Assembly: GCF_000004075.3 (NCBI RefSeq)
Contig: NC_026657.2
Span: 31,652,408-31,716,407, forward strand
Length of the DNA: 64,000 nucleotides
Source: Cucumis sativus
Lineage: Eukaryota; Streptophyta; Magnoliopsida; Cucurbitales; Cucurbitaceae
Reading direction: 5' to 3'
The notes beneath the pieces were generated by a model, which made no database searches, had not been told where the DNA came from, and was given only the letters and a program-made list of their open reading frames with translations. Below are positions 13,120 to 25,300 of this stretch, piece after piece. Every line of letters begins with the position of its first letter. The first letter of the stretch is position 1. Made by a program: the position numbers and the translations under genes.

Positions 13120-13764
13120 TAAAAATTTATCCAATAACTTCACCCATCAATCAGAAACACATGTCACATTGTAAAATTGACAATAGTAATGATGAAGGTA
13201 AGAAGTTATGGGAAATGAAAAAGAAAAATATAGGGAGAATAGTTTGGATGGGAAAGGAAATGTTCTAACCTGAATCCGAGACAATTAGGAATATAGGAGA
13301 GGAGAATAGTTTAAGGGTAAGGAAAGATGGGAGAGCGAAGAGAGAGGAGAGAGAAGAGAATAGTAGAGCGAAGGAAAATTAGCCAAATGTGGGTTTCAGA
13401 GAAGAAGAAGAAGAACAAGAACTGGTTGGCTATTAATGAGAGAAAGAGCGTCGATTGTGGGTTTTTTTTTTCTTTTTGCCTTTCACATTTGGTTCTTATT
13501 ACAGCCTCTCTCCCTTTGCTGACTCTCTCGTTTCCCCCATTCTTGGACCTTTACTATTATTAGTTTTGTTCCTAATCAAAGAGAAGTGTTTCTTTCATAT
13601 TGCCACCATGGATCAAACTTCATCTCTTAAATATTAATTCTACCCTAAAACTTAAAATACATTTCCCCCAATTTTAAGCCTTCTTGTTAATTGTTAGTCG
13701 TTAATTTCATCCAAAAATTCAGGTAAATATGTCTTGAAAAACTCGCTAATTTCAACGGATATCG

Positions 13765-13860
13765 ATTCTGTTTATAATTCACTAAAGCTTTCTAAAACTA
13801 ATAAATGTCTTTATTCTGTTTATAATTCACTAAATCTTTCTAAAACTAATAAATTTCAAC
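13765..13860. repeat. Tandem duplication, 48-bp unit x2
   Basis: TTCTGTTTATAATTCACTAA recurs at an offset of 48 bases, with one or two differences over the unit (AAAGCTTT/AAATCTTT). Non-coding. Confidence 0.8.
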
Positions 13861-16800
13861 AGAATTTACTATGGTGTCGGTTTTTTTTTTTATTGGGTTT
13901 AAAATATCACCTTAGTCCTTGATTTGAGAGGAGTTCAATCTTAGTCCATTATTTTTGTAAATGTCAATTTTTAGCCTATATAGTTTCAATAACTTTTAAA
14001 TTCAGTCCCTCCAGTTTTTTTATTCGATTTTTTCAACATTAATATTTTAGAACTGTATTTACATATTGTATCTCCATGTATGAGAATTTTTATTATTTAA
14101 CTAATAGAATTAATTTTGAGTGACTAAACTAAAATGTCAGACTAAATTAAATAGTAAAGATTATGGATACGAGCAAGTCTCGAATTACATGTATCAAACT
14201 TGTATTTTAACAATCTTATGTGGGTTTAAGTTGGTCTAATTTTGTGTTGGACATGTTTTATATTTTATCAGGTGTATTTGAGTTTTCAACTTTTTAATAA
14301 ATTAAAATCTTAAAAGTATAAAATTGCAATATTTATTGAGGATAATGACTTTTTTTAGTGGAAAGTATAAGTTTGGTTATACAGTAATTATCTGATCTAA
14401 CTTTAGAAAATTAAAAATTTAAGTTAACAAATCACCCATTATACGATTGCTCCAAATTAAACGTGTTTAATTTTTTTCATAATTGAACCATTGAAAGAAA
14501 AGTGTACCTTTGTCATAGGTAATTGGGTTGAGTCTCTCTTAACTATATTTCCATATCAATTTATTCATTTCTTCCTTACAATACCTTCAATTCAATAACA
14601 AATAAATTATTTCAAATTATTTAGAACTTTCTATAGTTTTAATTATGTTTTCAATAAATTCTTATCAACCCAACTTCTTTAAAGACCTTATATTCTAAAT
14701 TATTATAATGCTTTTTCGTAATAAAGATAATCTTTTAAGATTTGTTTAACCTGCCACTGCATGTGTGTTAGCCATTAGAATGTCTCTCTTTTGACTATAC
14801 CTACCCATTTACTAGGAAAAAATAGATGTTTAACCCAAACACAATATAAATGTATAAATGTATGGCTTTGTTTCATCTCAATTGCCACAAAATCTTGATT
14901 AAGGTGTTGCATGAGCAATTGAAGGAACGAAGGGGCTAGTTTGGACAAGATGAATAATATAAATATTTAAGAAAATTGACAAACGGCGAAATCACACTAA
15001 ATGTAATTTATAACATAACTTCAATGTGTTTAAGAACTTTTTTGTACTCATTTCTATCATAACTTCAATGTTTATAAGATTTTTTTTGCAATCATTCCAC
15101 ATTCTTGAGAATCTTCAGTATGATAGTTTTGATTCACCGTATCAGTGGTATACTCATATTTTTTAGTCATCGTTGCATAATTTGATTGTCACAACTTTTG
15201 TAAATGGTAAAATCTAAATATTTTTTTTTCTCCTTACAATTTTACTATTATATATGGTGACATGGTGATAGTGAGAATTCAAACTTAATATACTTTAGAC
15301 ATAAAAACATCTTAATTACTGCTTTTTGCTCGTGGTTGCAAAACATAAGTGCCCCTAAGCTCCTTTTTGCTCATGGGAGCTATTAGTTTGGAAAATGGGA
15401 AATTGACAATTACAATAGGGGTAATTTCTCTCTCATTAATGCAACCAATTGTATGTTACTACATGATTTCTTTAAGTCTTCTAGGATAGATAATATACTT
15501 AACCATATTTTAATATTTTCTCCACTGATTCCACGTTTCAATTCCATTTGCTCATGATGCAACCTTCATACTTGGATATTTGCAATATAGTATGTTCAAA
15601 TGTTTTGACATTGCTTTTGCGGTAAAATGTGTTAGTCAAATCTTTATAGTGCTATTCACTTTATTGCTGTAAAATTAATATAATTTTGTTATCGATGTGG
15701 ATATAAATGATATAGAATCTTATTTCTTTTTATGACAAGTTTTTTGAAATGTCTCCTACATGCCAATAGAGAGTTATTATGCTGTAATAAATGTGTTTAG
15801 ATTGATTATCATTTTGTTTGGAATAAGTGCAATATATGTCCAAACCAATAATCAAACTTGTTAACTTATCACTGAAGCTCTATTAGTTGGGTCATACTTT
15901 TAGAAGCAAACATGTGGTTTTTATTTATTATGTGTGTTATAACTAATTATGTTACCTTCTTTAGTTAAAAAAAACGTGAAAGTGAAGATTTCAACATCCA
16001 CCATCGAGAAAACAAGTAGATGCTTTTAACTCCTAAGCTATTTATTGTATTGGTGTAATTTGTGAGATTGTTAATGGATGGTTACTATAACTAAGCTTAA
16101 TTATGAGCTATTTGGTATATTTTGGTGAACATGAAACAGATTGTTATATAATTAACTTTGAGATTTATTAAAACTACACAAACTAAATTTGAACTAAGGA
16201 AACAAAATTTAAATTAACAATTAAAAACCTATTTTAACTACCAAAATTGGCACAATCTAACTGACCTAATTCTACTAGCTCCAATTAACTATAATACATG
16301 TATATTATCATTGGTAAGTTGGTAATCCGATTTTTCCACTTTATATATTATACAAAAAACAATATTTAACTTAAATTAAATTTTATAAAGATCATCATGT
16401 TACCCTTTATTCTCAAAACAAAATCCACTATTGTTTTTAAAAAATAATTTTATTTAAATTCCAATATATAACACACTGTTGTTTTGTTAAATAAATCATT
16501 CCTTATATTTTATGTTTTGGTTAAATTATAAAAAATGATTCTAAACTATAAAAAATATGTATAAAGTTTAAAAAGTTAAAAAATGCTTTAAATTTTCAAA
16601 AAGGTCAATAAAATACTAACCATAGAATAGAATCATTCAAGTTTTGTTTTAAAAAAAAATACTTAAAAAACTTCCTAAATACCCATAACTTAAATTAAAA
16701 TCACTTTATATATCCAAATCTTGTATCCATTTTATCACTGTACAATATAAAAATTAAAAATTAAAAATTAAAATTAAAACTAAAACTTAAAGAAAACTCA

Positions 16801-17100
16801 AAATTTTGAAATAAAAATTTATTATTTAAAAAACACGTTAAACCAATAAATGTCAAATAAAAAAATATATTTGACCCTGAACACATATTAAACTTTTGAA
16901 AATACTTTTAAACTTTCAATTTTTTTAAAAATATATTTAAACTTAAAAAAAAATCAATACGGATTTGCCTTTGTCTAATTTTTCTTTTTCTCATACTCAA
17001 TACAAATAAATATGCATAATTTAGCAAGGTATATTAACTATAATAAAAATCAATAAATTGTAGGACAATTACAAATTCAGCTAGAATAATTAAGTATATA

Positions 17101-17242
17101 TCAACATTTTAAAAAATTAATATAGCAAAATTTATCAAATTCTATCGACAATAGAAGTCATAAACCATGTTGTAAATATTGGTCTATATCATGCAAATCT
17201 ATCCACTATAGTTTTGCTATATTTACGAATTTTTTCAATGGT
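17101..17242. mobile_element. Inverted-repeat MITE-like element, copy 1
   Basis: The left end has AACATTTTAAAAAATTAA followed by TATAGCAAAA. The right end has the near complement TTTTGCTATATTTACGAATT and then TTTTTTCAATGGTT. The middle contains TCTATCGACAATAGA-type palindromes. Related copies lie at 54828-54962 and 60990-61180. Confidence 0.5.
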
Positions 17243-17495
17243 TATATTTAATTATTATTCATAAAATATAAATTATAATTATACACGGATTTAAATGTTT
17301 AAATGAAGTTATACGTTAATGTTTTAGGGTGTTAATGGTAAAATACAATTTTTTATTTTGAATTTTTGTGAGCTTTTAAGACTTTATATTTTAAATTAAA
17401 TTTTAGACACAATCTACATTAGTTTACATCTTTTATAATTTTCCTTCGGAACGCATCGGTTCTTGTTAGATTTCTTTTCCGATCAAGACTAAACC

Positions 17496-20180
17496 ATGGC
17501 GACAGCTACCTATCCACCACCACCTCCATTTTACAAGCTCTACAAAGATTACCTGCAGGATCCGAAATCGGCACCGGAGCCTCCTCCGCCCATCGAAGGC
17601 ACCTATATGTGCTTTGGTAGCAATTACACCGTGAGATTTACTCTACATTCCTTTTGAGTATCGTGATTCCGTTTTCATTTCACACATTAGTTTAGTTCTT
17701 TTACCAGTTTGCGGTTTCGTTGTACGTTTCATCTTTAACTCCATAGAGTTGAAGGGATGTATGCATGTTCAAAATGTATTTAGGGTTTTCAGCTCTGAAG
17801 TTGTTGGATTCCGCTTCCAAAATCCTTCATATTTTTCTCATTTTAGTGCGGTTTTCTTGTATTTGAATCTCGAGAGTCGGTTTTGATTTCACACCCTAGT
17901 CGAATTCTTTTAGCAGTTTGAGTTTAACTGTATTTTTCATCTTTAATTCCATAGATTTGAAGGGGGACGAATGTATGTTCAGAATGTATTTAGGGTTTTT
18001 CAGTTCTGAAGTTGTTGAATTCTGCTTTAAAAATGCTTCATATTATTCTCATTTTAATGCGGATTTCTTGCATGTTTTGATTGAATTGATAATTTAAACA
18101 TTGTCACGATAATTTGAATATCGAGATTCGGTTTTGATTTCAGACATTAGTTGAGTTCTTTTAGCAGTTTCAGTTTAATTGTATTTTTAATCTTTAATTC
18201 CATAGAGTTGGAGGGGACGTATGTATCTGCAAAGTGTATTTGGGGTTTTTCACTTCTGAAGTTGTTGGGTTACGCTTCCAAAATCCTTCATATTATTATC
18301 ATTTTACTGCGGAATCCTTGTATATTTTGATTGGATTGATTATTGAAACAGCTTCACGATAATTGCTCTGTTTTTTGATTCTTTATCTTGATTATTCTGT
18401 TGTGATTTTAGACGGATGACGTGCTTCCAAGTTTGGAAGAGCAAGGAGTGCGCCAACTTTACCCTAGAGGGCCAAATGTTGGTAAGTATGTTTAGTTATC
18501 AGTGCTTCCAAATTGTTCTCCATCAGTGGTTTTCTATTCAATAAGAATTGTTATTTGTCTCTCAATTAAGTTAGTGTTATGCTCTAGCATTTATCTTCTG
18601 ATTCCTAAGGTTCGTGGTCTCTGTTTTTGTTGGTTGATAAGAAAAGTGGATGGACTCATAGTCCCCAAGGGATGGTCACATTGTTTAAAAGGCCTGTTGT
18701 CTTTGGGAAAAACCTACTCATAGTTTGTGTTTTTGAAGCTGGAAGCCATGGGTTTTTAAAAGAATAGAATGCTTGTATTGGAGGAGGAGGGATGCTGAAG
18801 TGAAGGAACAATTTGCAATCCATCCCCATGCAAAGATTTAAAGGTTGAGGCAAATTGTAAAGAAAATGTGCAATTAGCACATGCAAAAATCAAAGTACAG
18901 CTAAAAAAAAAGATTTGATGAAGATTACCAGCTAGATTAGTAGACTTAGCCATATCTAAATTAAATTACAGAGACACACACGAGTCCCAAGACTCCTACA
19001 TCATACATGTGCACGCTTACACCCACTCATACACATCCTTTTATCTACATTTTTAATCACGAAAGCTTTGCTTTACAATTGAACCTAGAACTGCAGGCAG
19101 GGAATAGTTAATCAGTTGGGGTTTTTTTTTTTTAATAAAAAAAGGTCCGATAATTTTCCCCAGTCTCTGAGCACCAGTGTGATGGTTTTAAGGCCTTGAC
19201 AATCGGGTTGGGATTTTCAGATTTCTATTTCTGTGTGAGTATTTGAGTGGTTCTATTCGTGATTGTGAAGACATGTGGTACTGTATTTATAGACATGAAA
19301 TGTGTTAGTGGTATTGGTTGTAATATTCTTTATAGATCTAAAATAAAGACCCTCTTTACCTACGACACTTGCTCAAATGAACTTGAATGGAGTGCTTGGA
19401 GTAACTCTCTCCTCTACAGGCCTGCTCCTTAAACTAACTCACTTAGCTGACATTATTACCTGTGGTTCTTTTTCAGATTATAAGAGAGGAATTGAGATCT
19501 CTGAATAGAGAATTGCAGCTTCACATTCTGGAGCTTGCTGATATTCTTGTTGAGAGGCCATCCCAATATGCAAGGAGGGGGTGGAAGAAATATCCCTAAT
19601 ATTCAAAAACTTACACCATCTGCTTAATTCTTTGCGACCACATCAGGTGGACACTTTAAAACATTTTAAATTAGTGTATCCATATTGGTGAAATCATTTC
19701 ATGTTTATTGTTTATTTTTCCCTGTAGGCTAGAGCAACATTGATTCATATACTAGAACTTCAGATTGAGCGTCGTAGACAAGCTGTCGAGGATATAAAGA
19801 GGTATGCTAATAAGGGTTCTGATGGAATATATCAGAAATAAGAATGTGGAAGAATTGATACAATCACTAACCCTTTCACCACACCTCTTTTGATACATTA
19901 TAAAATATCTCGGGTAAACTTAATTGCACATACAAGTTGGGACTTTTGGCCCCTTTATCAATATCATTGTTTCTTATCATATTCTTGGTGGTATGAGTCT
20001 AGTTGGTGGAGATATGTAGTATTGTAAAATTTTCAGCTAACGATTCAATGTTCTAATTACAAAGTCTTGATTTCCATTTCGAGGCACCTCTTCATTGATT
20101 ATTTTGCTACTTTGCCTAGGAGGAGAGAAGAAGCACAAAGACTGCTCATGGAGTCACTTGAAACTTTGGATGGGCACTAG
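17496..20180 (+). CDS. MED7: Mediator complex subunit 7 (5 exons), frame interrupted in exon 3
   Basis: MED7 is a middle-module subunit of Mediator, linking transcription factors to RNA polymerase II in the nucleus. Exons: 17496-17630, 18412-18481, 19477-19646, 19728-19801, 20120-20180 (510 bases). The protein starts MATATYPPPPPFYKLYKDYL, with the Pro-rich FYK-LYKDY signature of the family, then TDDVLPSLEEQGVRQLYP. In three frame segments follow ELRSLNRELQLHILELADIL, VEEISLIFKNLHHLLNSLRP and, in exons 4-5, ARATLIHILELQIERRRQAV and RRREEAQRLLMESLETLDGH with a stop. Near 19484-19488 (TATAAGAGAGGAATTG) there is one base more than family alignment needs, and in the G run near 19575-19580 there are two more. 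The first shift brings a TAG within about nine codons. The net +3 restores phase at the exon end. Homology and splice sites are otherwise intact, so this is either a recent pseudogene or a sequence error; I list it as a gene with that warning. Confidence 0.8.
17653..18364. repeat. Tandem triplication within MED7 intron 1
   Basis: Three diverged head-to-tail copies of a roughly 210-250-base unit begin at about 17653, 17862 and 18113. Each starts TTTGA(G/A)T-TCG-GA, then has GGTTTTGATTTCA-like, TTAATTCCATAGA-like, TATTTAGGGTTTTTC-like and CTTCATATT-TTCTCATTTTA-like blocks in the same order. Copies 2 and 3 share a tail ending TTCACGATAATT-like sequence that copy 1 lacks. Confidence 0.8.
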
Positions 20181-22357
20181 TACTACCTCTTTCATCAGTG
20201 TTGAATTCATAAAGTACAGATCTTGTCCATGCTGAATGTTTCGATCTCCTCGTATTCTACTGCATCTACTGATTTCATCGGTTCAGCTCAGTCAGTTCTA
20301 ATGCATACACTGGTGCATCGATGACATGTCTAGGTAATTCTTAGGTATAACATCTTTGTCAATCTGTGCAAGATCCAGAAGTGACCTCTCCCCCGTTGTG
20401 ATTACTTGAGCAGATTGTAATTAATTGTTTGAACTACATTGTAAGCTTTAGTTCACGGGTTCGGCATAGTGACTAAGAAACGCAGTTGAAAAGATCTGTT
20501 CTATAGATTGTACTGAGTGACAGCCTATAACCGTGAGATTGGAAGAAATTAATGCTATTGCGTCCTTGGCTTCCGTAATATTTCTCTCACTATGCATTAT
20601 TGTTTGAAATACAACGATCCGCCAGGCTGTGGGATGCAGCAGTAACGATGGAGACAATGGTAACTTATCAATGAATAATTTGTTTGGTCAATTATTGATG
20701 CTTTTTTATGTGTGTGTATATATAATATATATATTTTTTGTAGTATGTCAATTACTTTCAAGCTTTGCTTATTTTGTCCCGTTATTGGCTTGTCATTTTG
20801 AAGATGGAGATTGAGGTGTAATGGGTTTTGTTCTACCACGTATTCAACATGAGAGAAATGAATTTTTGAGAAAGAAGACAATTGGTACTCCTAAACTACT
20901 ATACTATGCACTAAAATTCTAAATTAATTTGTATGATTTAAAAATTTAAAAATTTTACAAGGTTAATTTGACAGTAACTTATAACTATTTTCATAATTGT
21001 TCTAGCAGGAAAAGTTATGAAAAAATTCTTATTTTTCTTTGTAGGTACCAGATAGAGACATAGCCAACCCACTTCTAAATTTGGTATTAATTTGGAAAGT
21101 TGACAGATATAATTGTAACTATTGTTATTTTTATACGATTTTTGCAATTTGCCATATATTATATATATATATATTTTAGGCTGTTTCACGTGGTAGAACA
21201 AAGTTGGGCCAATTCAAATTTTCTTGAACAACTATATGGCTCATTCAATCGAGACATACCCCAAATATTTTTTTTATATAATTTTATTTTCAAAAGTTAA
21301 AAGTACAATTGACATATTCAACTTTTAATTTACTGACTATAATCATTACATTACTTTGGTTCTTGATAATTCTTAAGAATGATTTGATTTGAATATATGT
21401 TTAAAAAATTAAACCCATAATAAGTACGTACAAGTATTTGAAAAGTTAAATTTTTTATTATTATTTAAAAAACAAAAAGATTACCGACTTATAACATAAT
21501 AGGTTATAACTACTACTAACTATCGTACGAGTATTAAATATTAATTAGTTTTTTTTATAACTATTATATAATGATAATGTTATAACTATTATTAAATTAT
21601 CTACAAATATTAAATATTAATTAATTTTTGTTATAACTATTATATAAAGACGATAAAGTTGAAAGTACTCGAGTCTCCTAAAATCTATGTTAAATTCGTT
21701 GATGCAAGTATCCATGCAATTGTAACATAAAAAAGACATTTATAGTCTTTCACCTAAAATTTAACAAAATGTACTTTCAAATCTTAAATTTAGTCTAATA
21801 AAATTAATTTTCATCCAAATTCGATAACAATAATTTTTTAAATATAAAGCATGACATACATATATATTTTTATAAACTACAAACTAGAAATAAGGATCAT
21901 TTAAAATTTAATTGAAAAATCGAAAAATATAGAAATTTAAAGGGAAGAAATTCAAAACAAGTATCAACATAATTTGATAATTTAGACATATGGTCATTTA
22001 AATTAAAATATTGTTTTATATGAATAAAAATATTTAATCTCATCTCATGACTCATGTTGGTTTTAATTAAGAATTAAATAAAATTGCATATTAAAAACAA
22101 TAGATTGATGCAGAGGTGTAATGATGCGGACCCCGTGGACACTTGCCTCTCTCAGACCATAATTTCCTCCCCGATGGAATAATCATACGCCTTTCTTCCT
22201 TCTTCTTCTTCCCCAAAACTTCTCTCTCTCTTCCTCTCAAGAACACTCTTCTGTTTGCGACACCTCATCTTCATCTTGTTCTTCATGAATTTCTTCTCTC
22301 TCTCTTTGTGAATTGACTATAATCCATCCTATTGTTTGAGTTTCAATGCGTTAGCTG
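20181..22357. other. Spacer between MED7 and the CPSF-A-like gene
   Basis: The left part probably holds the MED7 3' UTR. The middle is AT-rich, with AT microsatellites and a 76-bp tandem duplication (21504-21656). From about 22190 the sequence becomes C/T-rich (CTTCTTCTTC, CTCTCTCTC), typical of a plant 5' leader, and should contain the start region of the downstream gene. No other coding sequence is supported. Confidence 0.5.
21504..21656. repeat. Tandem duplication, about 76-bp unit x2, diverged
   Basis: TTATAACTA(C/T)TA followed by a spacer, then ATTAAATATTAATTA and TTATAACTATTATATAA, occurs twice in the same order at an offset of about 76 bases. AT-rich and non-coding. Confidence 0.65.
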
Positions 22358-25300
22358 ATGGCGGTTTCGGAGGAGGAATGTTCATCTGCGAAATCGCGAT
22401 CTTCATCTTCCACTTCTAGTTCCACGTATTACTTGGCTAAGTGCGTTCTCAGAGGCAGTGTTGTTCTCCAGGTTCTTTACGGTCACATACGCTCTCCGAG
22501 CTCTCTCGATGTCGTCTTTGGCAAGGTTTGTTCTGTATTTTGTTGTTAATGAACTCTTCTTCATTTTTGAAGTGTTTCGTTATGCTTTATTGATAGGCAT
22601 TGGTGTAGTTGTTTGGACTTACGGAACCAATTGGTTAAATAGAGCAATCAGCTGTTCTGTACTTTTATTTGATTGAAGCTCGTTTCCTCTCGGTAATTAT
22701 TTAACTTCTGGTATAGGTTTGCATCGTGTTTTTTCCTCTTATTCAAGTAGTGAATGAAGAGTGTTGTTCCTTGCTTCAGAAATCAGAGGCATTTCGATAC
22801 TTGGTTTGTTGGCGTGGGTATTTTAATGTTAGGATGTAGGTTTATCGTTTACAGGACTTTAATTTCTCTAATGGAGTAAAAATGTGAATCTCATGCATCC
22901 TGCCAATTGCTGTCTGCAATGGAGGGAGTTCATTTCATTTTAAATCTGTATAGTAACGCTTCTTATTATAATCATTGATATCTTAAGATGTATGCATGAA
23001 GATGATTTGCATCAGAGTGTTATTACTATAATTTTGTGTTTTGAAATGGAAAGAACTGTGACGTTGGGGTATATCATGGATGCATCCATAACCTGATAAG
23101 TAAAGGATACTTTTTTTCTATCTTCATCTTGTTTATGAAAGCTCATCATTGTTTGTTAAAACCTTTTCTATTGTGCATCCAGTATGATGCCATATTTAAC
23201 AGGTAGCTTGATCAACATATTGTATCGTACTTATTGTGGTTGAAACTACTTTGTCAATTTGATGTAACAGAAGAGTCCCAAATTTCTAAATTCTGACGGC
23301 AATTTAATTGTCATTATTGAGATTACTAAACATATCTTTAGACTTAGATAGATCTAACAACAATAAACTGGTGAAACTTTATTCAGGAGACATCCATAGA
23401 GTTGGTGGTTATAGGCGAAGATGGCGTTGTACAATCTGTATGTGAGCAGGCCGTATTTGGCACTATTAAAGATATGGCCATCCTACCATGGAATGAGAGG
23501 TTTCGACCCTCATATACACAGGTTAGATTTTATTGATTTAATGTATGAATTGAGTGATTTATAAAGATTAGTGACTGGTAGTTCACTCCAATATTTAGCT
23601 GATAAGATAAGAACTCACATACAATGAGTACGTTGGAGTGTATTATTGCTACATATTCAATGTAAAAGATTTATTGAGTTGAAGCCCTTTCATCGGGAAT
23701 AATATACTTATTCATGGCATGGCCCTATTGGAGATATTCTACTTCTATTCTTGACAATCCAATAACATGTGCCATTTCTTTCAGATGCTGGGCAAGGATC
23801 TTCTCATTGTAATTTCCGATTCTGGAAAGCTTTCATTTCTCACATTTTGCAATAAAATGCACAGGTTATCTATGATTTATCGTTATTATTATTTTTATGC
23901 ATACTTTTTGACTCTGTTATAAAAGTATGCTCTTGGATTTACTGCAGTTTCAGTGAGTTTATTTCCAGAAAACCAGGTTCAATCTTAATTCCCTTACTGT
24001 TGGCATAGGTTTCTTCCTATGACACATATTCAACTTTCCAATCCTGGAAATTCAAGGAATCAGATAGGGAGAATGCTGGCCTCAGATTCGAGGTTTGTAG
24101 CTTTTGCGAATGGAAAATTTATTGTTCTTTTCCTCATACACCATTTGTTCAAGTTGAAGTTGTTAGATTATCTGTTTTCTGCATCTGATTTCACATTCTT
24201 ACATTCGTTCTTTCATTGATTTTGGTTCAAGTTTTGCCTCAACTTTGACTGTCTTCTTATTCTTGTGTTGTTGCTTGGGTTCGATCACTATATTTGACGG
24301 ATATTCTATCTTAATCTTTACGCACATGGCTTCCGTGTAACTTTTGCTGCAGTTGGTTGGTCTGGTAGCATAGTGAGAGTGGCTGTTTTTAGGTAGCAAT
24401 TTCTTATAAATACTATTTCTTTATTGGGAAGTTTTTTTGGTTGATAAAGCTGTGAACATTTTAGTTAGGGGTGATCATTAATGGTTTTATTCTTATTTTC
24501 TTTCCTTCGGGCCTTTTTACTATATATCCTAAGGAGAGCTATGTATATTGCCTTTTAATCATTGCAATACAAATATTTTATTCCATTGAAATTAATATGG
24601 TATCAGTGCAAAGGCCTTTTAATTCCCCTTACCATTAGTTTTGATCTTCACTTGTTGGGCCTTCTACCAATTTTCAGGCTTGTAATAAACAACTAAAAAG
24701 TTAACATGCGATGCATGCAGGCTGTTTTATGACAAGCTAGAGGTTTTTCTCGGATCCTTGCAAACACTCACAAATAAGGCTAACTTAACGAATTATTCCA
24801 ACCTAGAACTTAGTTAGAAGGTTGAATAACTCTGATCAAATTTAAAATCTATGATGGCCACTTATAGATCCTAAAACAATTTTACTCATGAATTAGCTTG
24901 ATCAAAACTAGTTCAATGAATCGGTTGAAACAAAAAATATAAAGAAAAATTTGGAAAAAAACACACAAAAGGGATTGAATAAACACAAGGTTTTTAATAT
25001 CATTAATCTGAATTTTGCAAAGTATATCAATAGATGTTCAAAGGTCCAGAAACTCAGAAGTCATTCGAAAGCTAAAAAATGAAAATTGTAGAAAATAAGA
25101 CCTAGGAACATGAAACTTTATTGAATACTAATTGAGAAGTCAGAATGCAAAACAAAAAAAAAATGTAGAAATGCTCTAATTTGTCTTAAATAATTCCTCT
25201 AGAAGGCAGCAAGCTTGATGCACATGCTTGACCAGGTTTAGCATTATGAATTCCAATGCAGTGCACACTTGACTTCTGCACAATCTTTCTGTCCTCTGTG

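Larger units (their letters stand above)
12173..17495. other. 5.3-kb spacer with MITE and repeats
   Basis: No supported gene. The part next to 12173 should hold the IQM 5' leader and promoter. The rest holds an (AT)n run near 12583-12602, a Tourist-like MITE (12864-13119), purine-rich sequence (13180-13440), a 48-bp tandem duplication (13765-13860) and an inverted-repeat element (17101-17242). The last 100 bases before 17496 are probably the MED7 promoter and leader. Confidence 0.5.

Noticed and set aside
13327..13563. ORF rich in Glu/Arg/Lys then hydrophobic
   Set aside because: Translation of a purine tract followed by a pyrimidine tract; composition alone explains it.
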